This document shows, in pieces, positions 32,514 through 41,290 of a DNA stretch of 64,000 nt. Below the pieces are notes generated by a model. The model was not told the origin of the DNA. It worked only from the letters and a program-made list of their open reading frames with translations, and did no database searches. Every line of letters starts with the position of its first letter. Position 1 is the first letter of the stretch. This stretch comes from Streptomyces marincola (lineage in GTDB: Bacteria > Actinomycetota > Actinomycetes > Streptomycetales > Streptomycetaceae), in the NCBI RefSeq assembly GCF_020410765.1, contig NZ_CP084541.1, positions 5,944,001 through 6,008,000 on the forward strand. The letters run 5' to 3'. Position numbers and translations under genes: made by a program.

Positions 32514-33413
32514 TCAGTCCGTTTCGGCACCGGACCCGGCCGCGTGCTCCTCGGCGATGCGCCGGAACGCGCGCGCCGCCGGAGTGAGGTGCGCCCGGCG
32601 GCCGACCAGCGCGACCCGCAGCAGCGCGGTGGGGGTGACGGGCGCGGCGACGGCGCCGCACCGCCGCGCGAGCGGTGCCCACGCCGAGGGCAGCACGGCG
32701 ATCCCGGTGCCGGAGAGCACCAGCGGCAGCAGCGAGGTCCGGTGATCGACGACCGCGGCGATCCGCGCGCCCCGGCCGTCCACGATGTCGTCGACGATGC
32801 GCCGCATCAGACTGCCGGGGCGCGAGACGACGAGCCGCTGCCCCGCCAGGTCGCCCGGCGCCACCGGCACGCCGTCCCGGAACGCGCCCCCCGGCGCGGC
32901 CACCACCACGAACGGCTGCTCCTCCAGGGGCAGTACGTCGAGCCCGGGGGCGTCGACCGGCGCGTCCGAGCCGAGGAGGCCCAGTTCGCTCGCGCCGGTG
33001 CGCACCATCCGCACCACCTCGTCCGGCGTGAACGCGGCGCGGGCGACCACCGTCAGCTCGGGGTACCGCCGCGCGCACCGCCGGATGAGCGTCGCCAGCG
33101 GCTCGACCCCGGGCGACGGCATGCAGGCGACCTCGACCGCGCCCCGGGCAAGACCGGTCAGGGCGGCAGCGGTGTCGCGCACGGCCGCGAGGTCGCGCAG
33201 CACCTGGCGGCTGGGGCCGAGCAGTTCCGCGCCTGCCTCGCTGAGCACCACGCCGCGGCCGACGCGGTGGAACAGCGGCACGCCGAGGTCCGCCTCCAGG
33301 TGGGCGATGGCCTGGGACAGCGAGGGCTGCGCGATGTGCAGGGCCGCCGCCGCGCGGCCGAACCCGCCGTGCTCGACGACCGCGAGGAAATACTCAAGTT
33401 GCCGGGCGTCCAT
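32514..33413 (-). CDS. LysR-family transcriptional regulator
   Basis: A 299-residue regulator with the winged HTH at 1-60 (RQLEYFLAVVEHGGFGRAAAALHIAQPSLSQAIAHLEADLGVPLF) and a two-lobed effector domain after 90. Divergent from the degenerate ALDH gene across 323 bp that contains three 20-bp tandem repeats, so it probably controls that gene. LysR regulators usually activate the divergent gene in response to a small metabolite. No effector can be named. Confidence 0.9.
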   Translation of the reverse strand: MDARQLEYFLAVVEHGGFGRAAAALHIAQPSLSQAIAHLEADLGVPLFHRVGRGVVLSEAGAELLGPSRQVLRDLAAVRDTAAALTGLARGAVEVACMPSPGVEPLATLIRRCARRYPELTVVARAAFTPDEVVRMVRTGASELGLLGSDAPVDAPGLDVLPLEEQPFVVVAAPGGAFRDGVPVAPGDLAGQRLVVSRPGSLMRRIVDDIVDGRGARIAAVVDHRTSLLPLVLSGTGIAVLPSAWAPLARRCGAVAAPVTPTALLRVALVGRRAHLTPAARAFRRIAEEHAAGSGAETD

Positions 33414-33663
33414 GGGACTTCCTCCACTCGGTGACGGGCCGGAACGTCCCGCGCGCCCGCAGTCGCCGCGCGTCGGCCGATGCCGTGCCCCTGCACCAGG
33501 TGTACCGCCCGGCGGGTGCGGGCGCTCGGCCTCCCCCGGCTTCCGGGACGGGGCCCGCAGCCCTTACCGTTCCGTCCGTACCCCGCGACAGCCCCCTGGG
33601 GCCGGGCCGCCGCCCGCCCCACGACCCCCACCGCCCCCACGGCTCCCACAGCCCCCCAACGGT

Positions 33664-33723
33664 GTCATGCCCCCCACGACCAAGTCATGCCCCCCACGAC
33701 CAAGTCATGCCCCCCACCACCAA
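33664..33723. repeat. Three 20-bp tandem repeats before the degenerate ALDH gene
   Basis: Copies at 33664-33683, 33684-33703 and 33704-33723 begin GTCATGCCCCCCACGACCAA; the third differs at one base. The array ends 13 bp before the ATG. Candidate binding array for the divergent LysR regulator, or a slippage expansion. Confidence 0.75.
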
Positions 33724-33736
33724 CGATCGGCCTCCC

Positions 33737-35125
33737 ATGCATCAGTACATCGGCGGCGCACTCGCCACGGGCACCGCGGCGCGGACCGCGGCCGTCGTCG
33801 ACCCGTCGACCGGAGAGAACGTGCACACCGTGGCGCCCGCGGGCCCCGAGGAGACGGACGCCGCCGTGGCGGCGGCGACCGCGGCCCTCGGCGACTGGTC
33901 GCGCGCCGGGCGCGCGGAACGGGCCCGTGTGCTCGCGCGCGCCGGCGCGCTGCTCGACGAACGCGCCGAAGCGTTCGCGCGGGCGGAGGCCCGCCAGACG
34001 GGCATGCCGGTCCGGCTCGCCCGCGCCGGCGACGTGCCGGCGGCCGTCGCCGCGGCCCTCGGCGCCGCCGCGGCCGGGCCGCCGGGCCGCGGGGAGGAGG
34101 AACGCCATGAGCCGGCCGGCGTCGTCGCCGTCCTCGTCCCCCGTACCCGGCCGCTGCGCGCGGCGGCCGACTCGGTGTTCGCGGCCCTCGCCGCGGGGTG
34201 CGCGGTCGTGCTCAAGCCGGCCGTGGCGGCGCCGCTGACCGCGGTGATGCTGGCCCGGCTGCTGACCGAGGCCGGGCTGCCCGCCGGCGCGCTCAACGTG
34301 CTCACCGGCACGGGACCGGTCGCCGGGGCGCACCTCGTGCGGCACCCGGAGGTGGCGCAGGTGTCGTTCACCGGCTCGCCCGCCGGCGCGCGCGAGGTCG
34401 CGGCGAGCGCGGGCGGGCGGAAACGGCTCACGCTCGACAGCGGGCGCCGGGGGCCGTTCGTCGTGCACCGGGACGCCGACCTGGCGGTGGCGGTGCCGGG
34501 CGTCGTCGCCGCCGCGCTGCTGCACGGCGGGCAGGACGCGGCTGCCGGCGCGCGCGCCGTGGTGCACCGTTCCCTGCTCGCGGACTTCGTCGACGGCGCG
34601 GCCGAGCGTTTCGCCGCCGTCCGGGTCGGGCCGCCGCAGGACGAGGGCACGCAGCTGGGGCCGTTGGCGTCCTTCAGCCGCAGGCACCGGGTGGCAGCGC
34701 TGGTGGAGCGGGCCCGCCGCTACGCGGGCGTCGTCACCGGCGGCTGCGCGCCCGGCCGTTCGCTCGCGGCGGGCGCCTACTACCGGCCCACCCTGGTGAC
34801 CGGCGCCGACGCGGACAGCGAGATCGTCCGCGCGGCGGTGCCCGGCCCGGTGCTGGCCGTGCTGCCGTTCGACACCGACGAGGAGGCGGTGCGGCTGGCC
34901 AACGCCGTGCCGGAGGCGACGGCAGCCTCCGTGTGGACGCGGGACCTCGGCCGCGCCCGGCGCGCGGCCGGGGAGCTGCGCGCCGACCGCGTCGGCGTCA
35001 ACGTGCACCCGTACGACGCAGGTCCTGTGGCGCCCGTGACGTTCACCCGGGTCAAGCAGGTGCGCTACGGGGACGGCGGGGGCGGGCACGCGGCGGACCC
35101 GGGGCGCCTGTTCTTCGCGACCTGA
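33737..35125 (+). CDS. Aldehyde dehydrogenase homologue lacking catalytic residues
   Basis: A 462-residue member of the ALDH fold. NAD-binding features remain (VVLKPA near 158, FTGSPAGAREV near 213), and the C-terminal LPFDTDEEAVRLAN and SVWTRDLGRARR are typical. But the nucleophilic Cys of GQxC is Ala (GQDAAAG, A268), the general-base Glu of ELGGK is Asp (LDSGRRG, D234), the PWN asparagine is replaced (LVPRTRPL), and the Glu of EIFGPV is lost (RAAVPGPV). The frame is otherwise intact, so this is a pseudoenzyme rather than a pseudogene. Probably controlled by the divergent LysR gene. Confidence 0.82.
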   Translation: MHQYIGGALATGTAARTAAVVDPSTGENVHTVAPAGPEETDAAVAAATAALGDWSRAGRAERARVLARAGALLDERAEAFARAEARQTGMPVRLARAGDVPAAVAAALGAAAAGPPGRGEEERHEPAGVVAVLVPRTRPLRAAADSVFAALAAGCAVVLKPAVAAPLTAVMLARLLTEAGLPAGALNVLTGTGPVAGAHLVRHPEVAQVSFTGSPAGAREVAASAGGRKRLTLDSGRRGPFVVHRDADLAVAVPGVVAAALLHGGQDAAAGARAVVHRSLLADFVDGAAERFAAVRVGPPQDEGTQLGPLASFSRRHRVAALVERARRYAGVVTGGCAPGRSLAAGAYYRPTLVTGADADSEIVRAAVPGPVLAVLPFDTDEEAVRLANAVPEATAASVWTRDLGRARRAAGELRADRVGVNVHPYDAGPVAPVTFTRVKQVRYGDGGGGHAADPGRLFFAT

Positions 35126-35146
35126 CCGCGGGCCGGAAAACCGCGG

Positions 35147-35638
35147 TCAGGGAGCCCGGTCGACCGGGGCGGCCCAGTAGTCGGTGAGCATTTCCGTGGG
35201 CCACGACGGCTGGCGGACGTCGCCGCGCGGCCCCATCTCGGTGAACCAGGGCTTGATGTCGAGGACGGGCGTGCCGTCCACGGCGTCCAGCTCCTCCACG
35301 TGCAGGTCGTGGCCGTCCACGTCGAGCAGGCGGCAGCGGGAGACACCCAGCCAGTTCAGCCGCCGCATGTTGCGGTGGGCGAAGATGCCGCCCGCCGGCC
35401 AGGCCGGGTTGTTCCTCGGGTGGCGCGGCTCGGGATGCAGGTCGGCCGGATCGGTGAGGTGGAAGCGGAAAACCACCTCGATGTGGGAGAAATCCGCGAG
35501 GCCGAGCAACGCGTCCTCCCCGAACATCCCCGCGTCGACGCGGATGACGCAACGGCTGCCGCCCCAGTGGTCATCGGTCGGCTCGACCCGCCCGCCGACC
35601 ACGTGGGCCACGGGAACGACCGTGAATGCCTCTGCCAT
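35147..35638 (-). CDS. TrmO-type tRNA methyltransferase (UPF0066)
   Basis: A 163-residue protein of the TsaA/TrmO beta-barrel family, which uses S-adenosylmethionine to N6-methylate t6A37 in tRNA. It shows HIEVVFRFH after ADFS, then PRHPRNNPAWPAGGIFAHRNMRRLNWLGVSRCRLLDVDG and LDIKPWFTEM, with the family's R/P-rich substrate loop. Gene is separated by only 32 bp from the upstream regulator on the same strand and may be co-transcribed. Confidence 0.75.
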   Translation of the reverse strand: MAEAFTVVPVAHVVGGRVEPTDDHWGGSRCVIRVDAGMFGEDALLGLADFSHIEVVFRFHLTDPADLHPEPRHPRNNPAWPAGGIFAHRNMRRLNWLGVSRCRLLDVDGHDLHVEELDAVDGTPVLDIKPWFTEMGPRGDVRQPSWPTEMLTDYWAAPVDRAP

Positions 35639-35670
35639 GAGTTGATCTCCTTGAACAGGTGCTTCTGTGG

Positions 35671-37065
35671 TCAGGCCGACTCGGTCAAGTGAACGGCGGC
35701 ACGGGCATCCAGCTCGGTCACGATGGGGATCCCGCGCCCCCGAACCGGCGACAGAGCCCGGCGCATCTCCGTGACGGTCTGCCGGGCACGGGCTGAGCGG
35801 ATCCCGTCCATGGCGTCCAGGGCACGAGCCCAGGTGGCGCAGGCTTCCTCGATCGCGCCCTGCCGGGCCTGCACGGAGCCGAGGTACCCGAGGGTCACCG
35901 CGTGGGTACGGGTGAAGCTGCTCGCCTTGCGGGTGCGGACGCTGCGCCGGAACTCGCGCTGGGCACCGGCGAGGTCACCGGTGTCCCGCAGGACGCAGGC
36001 CGTCTCGTGGGCGAGACTGGCCTCGCCGAAGAAGAACACGCGTCCGGGCTCGTCGTCGCCCGGCTTCGCCATGGCCAAGTCGTCCTCCGCGCGGAGCAAC
36101 GCGCCAGCGGCAGCCCGGGGTTGCCCCGCCGAGGCGAGCGCTCGGGCATGCACGACGCCGAGCAGAGCACGTTCCCGGGGTGCTGCCCGGGTGTATCGCT
36201 GCCCGTCCACGGAAGCCCGAGCCAGGCGCACGGCATGCCCCGGGTGGCCGAGTTCCACGGCCTGATGGGCCATGGCGCGCAGGACATGTCCCGCCATGGG
36301 CGCATCGTCAGCTTCCGCCGCGAGGCTCAGGGAGAGCGTGAAGTAACGCTGGGCGGCGGCATGTTCGGCGTTGTCGAAGGCCATCCAGCCGGACAGGTAG
36401 GCCAGCTCGCTCGCCGCCGAGAACATGTCCTGCCGCACGTGGTCATCGGTGAACGTGCCGCCGAGGCGAGGGGCGACGTCCGATGTGAGGTACTGGACCA
36501 CGGCGGTGCGCGCGTGACCGCCGCCGTGGCGCTGGTCGGCGCGGGAGAACGGTTTGACCATGTCGCGCACCGCGTGCAGGTCGCGCCTGCCGACCTTTAG
36601 GCGACTCGCGGCCGGGCGATCGGCCGCTTGTGCGGCGCGGTGCGACCACCAGTCGGAGTCGGGAACCGCGAGCGCGGTGACGGAATATGCGGCGGCCGTC
36701 AGAGCACGCCTGCGCCCCATGTCCAAGTCGAGTCTCCCCAGCTCGTGCAACGCTCTCAGCGTATCCGTATGCCAGTCCACGCCGTGTCCTTGGAATGGCG
36801 GGAGCAGACCGATCTCTTCCGGACCGACCGGGCGGCGCAGATGCCGGGACAGCGCCTCCGTGAGGTATACGGCCGTCATGGCCTGGGGCTCTGCGCCTGC
36901 CACCCAGTGCGCGATGGCCGAACGGTTCGTGCGCAGTCTCTCCCCTGCTTCGGCCGCGACCGCGCGTACCGAGTGGGCGAGTGCCTCATAGGTCACGTCG
37001 GCGTCCCTGATCAGTGCCCTGAGCAGGGTGTTGGGTGAACGGTGACGACCACTCGGGTCTTTCAT
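35671..37065 (-). CDS. HTH regulator with TPR-like repeats
   Basis: A 464-residue protein. An N-terminal helical DNA-binding region is suggested by residues 14-75 (TLLRALIRDADVTYEALAHSVRAVAAEAGERLRTNRSAIAHWVAG). From about 190 to 440 it is built of paired helices resembling tetratricopeptide repeats (AAQRYFTLSLSLAAEADDAPMAGHVLRAM; ALASAGQPRAAAGALLRAEDDLAMAK). This layout is shared with Streptomyces NsdA-like developmental or antibiotic regulators. TPR regions usually bind a peptide or protein partner. The specific target is unknown. Confidence 0.75.
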   Translation of the reverse strand: MKDPSGRHRSPNTLLRALIRDADVTYEALAHSVRAVAAEAGERLRTNRSAIAHWVAGAEPQAMTAVYLTEALSRHLRRPVGPEEIGLLPPFQGHGVDWHTDTLRALHELGRLDLDMGRRRALTAAAYSVTALAVPDSDWWSHRAAQAADRPAASRLKVGRRDLHAVRDMVKPFSRADQRHGGGHARTAVVQYLTSDVAPRLGGTFTDDHVRQDMFSAASELAYLSGWMAFDNAEHAAAQRYFTLSLSLAAEADDAPMAGHVLRAMAHQAVELGHPGHAVRLARASVDGQRYTRAAPRERALLGVVHARALASAGQPRAAAGALLRAEDDLAMAKPGDDEPGRVFFFGEASLAHETACVLRDTGDLAGAQREFRRSVRTRKASSFTRTHAVTLGYLGSVQARQGAIEEACATWARALDAMDGIRSARARQTVTEMRRALSPVRGRGIPIVTELDARAAVHLTESA

Positions 37066-37483
37066 CCAGGCTCCTGTACCGGCTTTCCGCCCTGGCCAAC
37101 TCGTGGCCCGGTCGGCATAAACACGAGAAACGGGTCCGCCGGGGTCAGCCCCTGCGCGCGCCCCTTCGCCCGTCGTTGACTGATCCGTAAGCGCGCTGCG
37201 GTCGCGTCCGCCGCCTCAGGACGCGTCGTCGGGCGCACTCCGGCCCCTACGGATGCGGGAGACGACCATGATCGCCTCACTCACTTCACGAAGCACCTCA
37301 GATATACCAACAACGGGCTGCCCGCGCTCAGAAGATGCCGGTCCTGAACGACTCCCGGCCCGGTCATCCGGTCCGGGCGGTGGAGGGCGACGAGGCCCGC
37401 GACCACCGCGAGTCTGTGGTATTCACCGGAGCGGAGAAAAGCGGCGACCGCTCTCGGCCCCCGACACGCAAAGGATTGCGAGG
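37066..37483. other. 418-bp gap between TPR regulator and CxxC protein
   Basis: Divergent promoter region. Short ORFs here (such as 37335-37598) overlap the downstream gene and have no recognisable domain. TTGACT at 37175-37180 is a possible -35 without a clear -10. Confidence 0.4.
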
Positions 37484-38176
37484 ATGCCTGCTTTTCCCGT
37501 CGCGTCACCGAGGCACATCCGGTGGGGGCGGAGCGGCCTGCCCGTCCCGTACGCTGCCGCGTGGAGCACGGAGACTTTCACCGGTGCGGCTGCGTTGACC
37601 GTCCGCGCGGACGGCGGGGGCCTCGCCTACCGGGACGAGACTCCCGGCGATCGTGACCGGCACGGTGTGCTGTGGGCTCGGCTCACCGAGGCCCCCGGGG
37701 TCGGGACGCCCGACTTCGGTTCGCTGCATTCCCGTCGCCAGCGGCTGGCGATGTTCGGCATGTTGTGCCAGGTCTGCGGAAGCCCGGCCGACCGTACGGC
37801 CCGGGGCTGGCTGTTCCTCCTGCCGTCCCCCAGGAAAGCGGACGAGGTGAACTGGCCCGAGGGCGCGCTGAGCACGAAGCCACCGCTCTGCGAGCCCTGT
37901 GCTGCGCTGGCCATGCGCCACTGCCCGCGCCTGACGGAGCCCTTCGCCGTACGGGTCCGCAAGCCGCGCGTCTGGGGAGTTTTCGGCGGTCTCTTCTTCC
38001 CTGCCATGAACGGAGGACTCGCCGCGTGCCCGACCGACGACCATCTCCCCTATGGCCACCCGGCAACCCCCTGGTTCCTGGCCTCCCAGCTGGTGGTCGA
38101 ACTCACCCGCTGCACCCCGGTGGAACTGCCCCACGGGCGTCGGTCGCGGCAGGACTCGCCGGGAGGACGCCGTTAG
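37484..38176 (+). CDS. Hypothetical protein with two CxxC motifs
   Basis: A 230-residue protein without a recognised family. Residues 90-110 contain LCQVCGSPADRTARGWLFLL and about 130-145 contain CEPCAALAMRHC, so two CxxC knuckles could bind zinc. The N-terminus is hydrophilic with PVPYAAAWSTET. ATG at 37484 follows AAAGGATTGCGAGG. Divergent from the TPR regulator; homologues often sit beside HTH genes in Streptomyces, which is memory rather than a search result. It ends at a strong hairpin terminator. Confidence 0.55.
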   Translation: MPAFPVASPRHIRWGRSGLPVPYAAAWSTETFTGAAALTVRADGGGLAYRDETPGDRDRHGVLWARLTEAPGVGTPDFGSLHSRRQRLAMFGMLCQVCGSPADRTARGWLFLLPSPRKADEVNWPEGALSTKPPLCEPCAALAMRHCPRLTEPFAVRVRKPRVWGVFGGLFFPAMNGGLAACPTDDHLPYGHPATPWFLASQLVVELTRCTPVELPHGRRSRQDSPGGRR

Positions 38177-38188
38177 GGCCACGCTCAT

Positions 38189-38263
38189 GTGCCCGCGCCC
38201 GCGCCCGCCCGCGCCCGCGCCCGCGCCCGCCCGCGCCCGTCGCCCGCGCCCGCCCGCACCCAC
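38189..38263. repeat. GC-rich simple repeat (GCGCCC-type)
   Basis: A run of GCCCGC and GCGCCC units with no protein-coding evidence, immediately before a strong hairpin. Low-complexity sequence, probably slippage-derived. Confidence 0.6.
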
Positions 38264-38264
38264 C

Positions 38265-38303
38265 GCCCGCGAACGCCCGGGCCGGGCGCGGGCGTTCGCG
38301 GGC
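38265..38303. terminator. Perfect 15-bp hairpin between the CxxC protein and DUF2264 genes
   Basis: GCCCGCGAACGCCCG (38265-38279) pairs with CGGGCGTTCGCGGGC (38289-38303); loop 9 nt. Terminates both converging units. Confidence 0.75.
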
Positions 38304-38315
38304 AGGAGCGGTGGC

Positions 38316-40274
38316 TCAGGTGGTGGGCGGGGGCGGCAGCGGGACCCGGGTGGTGAGGCCGTCGGGCCAGTGCACGACGGCGCCCGACGCCTCGGGAACC
38401 ACGGACGGGTCCGGCCCCGCGGGGCGCGGGAGGCGGTCGAGGTCGACGGCGGCGGCCAGGAGTTCGCCCAGCGGCGGCGGTCCATCGGTGGCCAGCCAGG
38501 GCACGGCGGTGAGGGCGGCGAGCGGCGAGGTGCCGCGTTCGGTGTGCACGCCGTGCACGGGCAGCCCGCGCAGGTCGCGCAGCGCGGAACGCAGGCCGTT
38601 CCCGGCCGCCGTGGCGCCGGGACCGAGGGCGGGCGCGTCCTCGGCGGCCAGCGGCCAGCCGCCCACCCGCAGGGCCCGCCACCCGGGCTCCGCGCGCGGC
38701 GCGTCGACCCGGACCAGCCGGATCTCGGTGCCGTCCCGCACCACGGACGCGATCGTCAGCCACGGGCCCGGCGTGACGGCGCCGAAGCGCCCCGAGCCGT
38801 GGTCGGCGGTGTCGTCGTCCGAGCTGTCGACCCAGTGCGCACGCCCCGCGGACACCGCGAGCAGCACGCCGCCCGGCGCGGTCCCGGTCCGCAGCGGGGT
38901 GAAACCGGCGCGGTGGGTGGCGCGGCCCTGGTCGTCGAGCACGGCGACGGTGTTGTCGAACGGGTCGGCCACGGTGGGCCCGGTGAGCGGCGGCAGGGTG
39001 GCCGTCGAGTAGCCGAGGCGCGCGTAGAGCGGGGAGTCGCTGTGCTCCGAGCCGGCCCGGTCGTGGTCGGTGCCGTGGTTGACGACCTTGACGAAGCCGT
39101 CGTCGCGGCGCGCGGTGACCAGCCAGCCGGGGGCGCGCACGACGCGGGCGACGTCGCCGCTCTCCACGGGCAGGGGCTCCTCCGTCGCCGTCCACACGGG
39201 GTGCTCCGCCGGGATGGCCAGGCCGAGCATGCCCTTGGCGGCCCAGTAGGGGGAGGCAGGGCCCGAGTAGCTCTGCCGCATGCCGGGCCACGCGTGGTGC
39301 CAGCCGAGGGTCAGCAGCCCGTTGCCGTCCGGCGCGCCGCGGTCGGCGAAGTGCCGCACGATGCCGCTGGCCGCGCGCCGGGTGAGGCCGGGGGGCAGCC
39401 CGCCCGCGCCGGTCAGGGCGCCCGTCCACAGCGGCGCGGCGGCGGCGAAGCGGTAGACGAGGCTGCGGCCCTGCATCAGCGGGGAGCCGTCCGCGCCGAT
39501 GAGGCGCACCGCGTCGTCGAGGTAGCGGGCCAGGTCCGCGGCCCAGGTGTCGCGCAGCACGGGCGGGCACAGGCTGCCCGTCACGTCGAACGCGTGCGTC
39601 CACAGCAGCGGGTAGAGGTGCAGGGCCCAGCCGGTGTAGTGGTCGTAGGCGCGGAGGTCCGCGTGGTCGGTGAGCCAGCCGTCGGGCCGCCGCAGCCCGG
39701 CGTGGACCGCGAGGTCCGCCTCGATGTCCTCGCGCGACCAGGGGCCGCCCGCCTCGCGGAGGAACGATTCGACGGTGACGCGGAACCACACCCAGTTGAT
39801 CGGCGGGTAGGGCTGCCCGATGACGGTGGCGAGCCAGGCGACGGTGCGGTCGCGGACCGCGTCGTCCAGGCGGTCCCACAGCCAGGGCTTGGTCAGCTGG
39901 AGGATCAGGGCGATGGACGCCGCCTCGACCTTCGCCTGCCCGGTCTCGTCGGGGCGCGGCCAGAACTCGGGCGAGGCCGGGTCGGTACCGGCGGCGATGC
40001 CCTCGGCGTAGCGTTCGAGCAGCGCGGACGCCACGGGCCCCGTGCCGCGTTCGCCCGCGATGCGGAACCCGGCCAGGAGGAACGAGCGGGCGAAGCCCTC
40101 CAGTTCGTCGCTGGCGCGGCCGTTGCGGCTGTCGGGGCCTGGCAGCGCGTACCGCGCGCCGCGCGGGCTGCGGAAGGGCGCCAGCGCGTCGAGCATGTGG
40201 TCGGCGAGCGCCGTCCAGTGCGCGCGGGTCCAGCCGGTGTGCGGGGAGAGCGCGCGGTCCTCCGGGTGCGTCAT
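38316..40274 (-). CDS. DUF2264 protein, probable polysaccharide-degrading enzyme
   Basis: A 652-residue intracellular protein with an N-terminal alpha/alpha-barrel typical of DUF2264 (DELEGFARSFLLAGFRIAGERGTG; INWVWFRVTVESFLREAGGPW; AYDHYTGWALHLYPLLW; GRSLVYRFAAAAPLW), followed by beta-sandwich modules. The Pfam family DUF2264 corresponds, as I recall, to CAZy GH154, whose known members act on glucuronosides; treat that as tentative. It overlaps the hydroxyacid dehydrogenase stop by 4 bp (ATGA) and is the last gene of the ABC uptake operon. Confidence 0.8.
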   Translation of the reverse strand: MTHPEDRALSPHTGWTRAHWTALADHMLDALAPFRSPRGARYALPGPDSRNGRASDELEGFARSFLLAGFRIAGERGTGPVASALLERYAEGIAAGTDPASPEFWPRPDETGQAKVEAASIALILQLTKPWLWDRLDDAVRDRTVAWLATVIGQPYPPINWVWFRVTVESFLREAGGPWSREDIEADLAVHAGLRRPDGWLTDHADLRAYDHYTGWALHLYPLLWTHAFDVTGSLCPPVLRDTWAADLARYLDDAVRLIGADGSPLMQGRSLVYRFAAAAPLWTGALTGAGGLPPGLTRRAASGIVRHFADRGAPDGNGLLTLGWHHAWPGMRQSYSGPASPYWAAKGMLGLAIPAEHPVWTATEEPLPVESGDVARVVRAPGWLVTARRDDGFVKVVNHGTDHDRAGSEHSDSPLYARLGYSTATLPPLTGPTVADPFDNTVAVLDDQGRATHRAGFTPLRTGTAPGGVLLAVSAGRAHWVDSSDDDTADHGSGRFGAVTPGPWLTIASVVRDGTEIRLVRVDAPRAEPGWRALRVGGWPLAAEDAPALGPGATAAGNGLRSALRDLRGLPVHGVHTERGTSPLAALTAVPWLATDGPPPLGELLAAAVDLDRLPRPAGPDPSVVPEASGAVVHWPDGLTTRVPLPPPPTT

Positions 40275-41290
40275 GCCTGGACTCCCAGGGTGTCGCGGGT
40301 GACGGCGTCGAGCGGCGGCAGGCCGGCGGCGTAGCGTTCCAGCTCGTCGAGCGCCGTGGCGGCAAGGCGCCTGGTCTCCGAGCCGAGCGAGCCGGCGACG
40401 TGCGGGGTGATCAGCACGTTCGGCAGGTCGTACAGCGGGGAGCCGGCGGGCAGCGGCTCGGGTTCCGTGACGTCGAGGATCGCGTACAGGCGGCCGGAGG
40501 CGCACGCGGCCTCAAGCGCCGCGGTGTCGACGAGGGCGCCGCGCGCGGTGTTGACGAGGACGGCCCCGTCCGGGAGGGCGGCCAGTTCGGCGGCGCCCAT
40601 CAGGTGGCGGGTCTCGGGCAGGTCGGGCGCGTGCAGGCTGAGCACGTCGGCCTGCGGCAGCGCCTCGGCGAGGGTGACGTGCTCAGCGCCCGTCGCGGTG
40701 ATCTCGGCGGGGTCCGCGACCGGGTCGACCACCAGGACGCGGCCGGTGCCCAGGGCGCCGAGCAGGCGCGCCACGCGGCGGCCGATCCTGGAGTGGCCGA
40801 CGAGGACGACGGTGCGGTCGTGTGCGGAGAGTTCGCCGTGCCGGTGCCGGTAGTCCCAGTCGGCGCGGTGCCGCCTGGCGTCCGCGGCGAGGAAGGGCAC
40901 CTTCTTGAGCGCCCACAGCACGGCGGCCAGGGCGTACTGCGCGACGGGTTCCGCGTTGGCGTCCGCCGCCGTGGTGACGAGGATGCCGCGTTCGAAGACG
41001 GCGTCGGGCACGTGCGCCCGCACGGTGCCCGCGGCGTGCAGCACGGCGCGCAGCCGCGGCGCCGCCGCCAGCACGTCCTCGTCGAGCACGGGGCAGCCCC
41101 ACGAGGTGATCAGCACCTCGGTCTCGGCGAGCCTGCGGCGGACGGCGGGGGAGTCGAGCTCCTGCGTGACGACGGGGTCGCCGAGCGTGGCGAGGGTGCG
41201 GAGTCTGGCGAGTTCGGCCGGGCCGAACTGCTCGCCGGCCCAGTCCCCCGACATCACCAGCAGCGTCTCGGGCCGCCGCACCGCCGTCAC
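40271..41290 (-). CDS. D-2-hydroxyacid dehydrogenase
   Basis: A 339-residue NAD-dependent dehydrogenase. The Rossmann motif is VVLVGHSRIGRRVARLLGALG, where a histidine-serine pair occupies part of the usual GxGxxG. Catalytic Arg lies in LVNTARGALVD, Glu in LDVTEPEPLP and His in ITPHVAGS. It could act on a hydroxy acid from sugar-acid degradation. GTG start overlaps the permease stop (GTGA), and its own stop overlaps the DUF2264 start, so the operon is tightly coupled. Confidence 0.87.
   Translation of the reverse strand: MTAVRRPETLLVMSGDWAGEQFGPAELARLRTLATLGDPVVTQELDSPAVRRRLAETEVLITSWGCPVLDEDVLAAAPRLRAVLHAAGTVRAHVPDAVFERGILVTTAADANAEPVAQYALAAVLWALKKVPFLAADARRHRADWDYRHRHGELSAHDRTVVLVGHSRIGRRVARLLGALGTGRVLVVDPVADPAEITATGAEHVTLAEALPQADVLSLHAPDLPETRHLMGAAELAALPDGAVLVNTARGALVDTAALEAACASGRLYAILDVTEPEPLPAGSPLYDLPNVLITPHVAGSLGSETRRLAATALDELERYAAGLPPLDAVTRDTLGVQA

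Noticed and set aside
33664..33723. Tandem repeats considered as CRISPR
   Set aside because: Units are contiguous, without spacers, and there are only three.
37335..37598. Small plus-strand ORF in the gap before the CxxC protein
   Set aside because: It overlaps that gene in another frame and shows no family pattern or good start.
38189..38263. GCGCCC repeats considered as a CRISPR array or coding region
   Set aside because: No uniform repeat-spacer structure; low-complexity slippage sequence next to a terminator.
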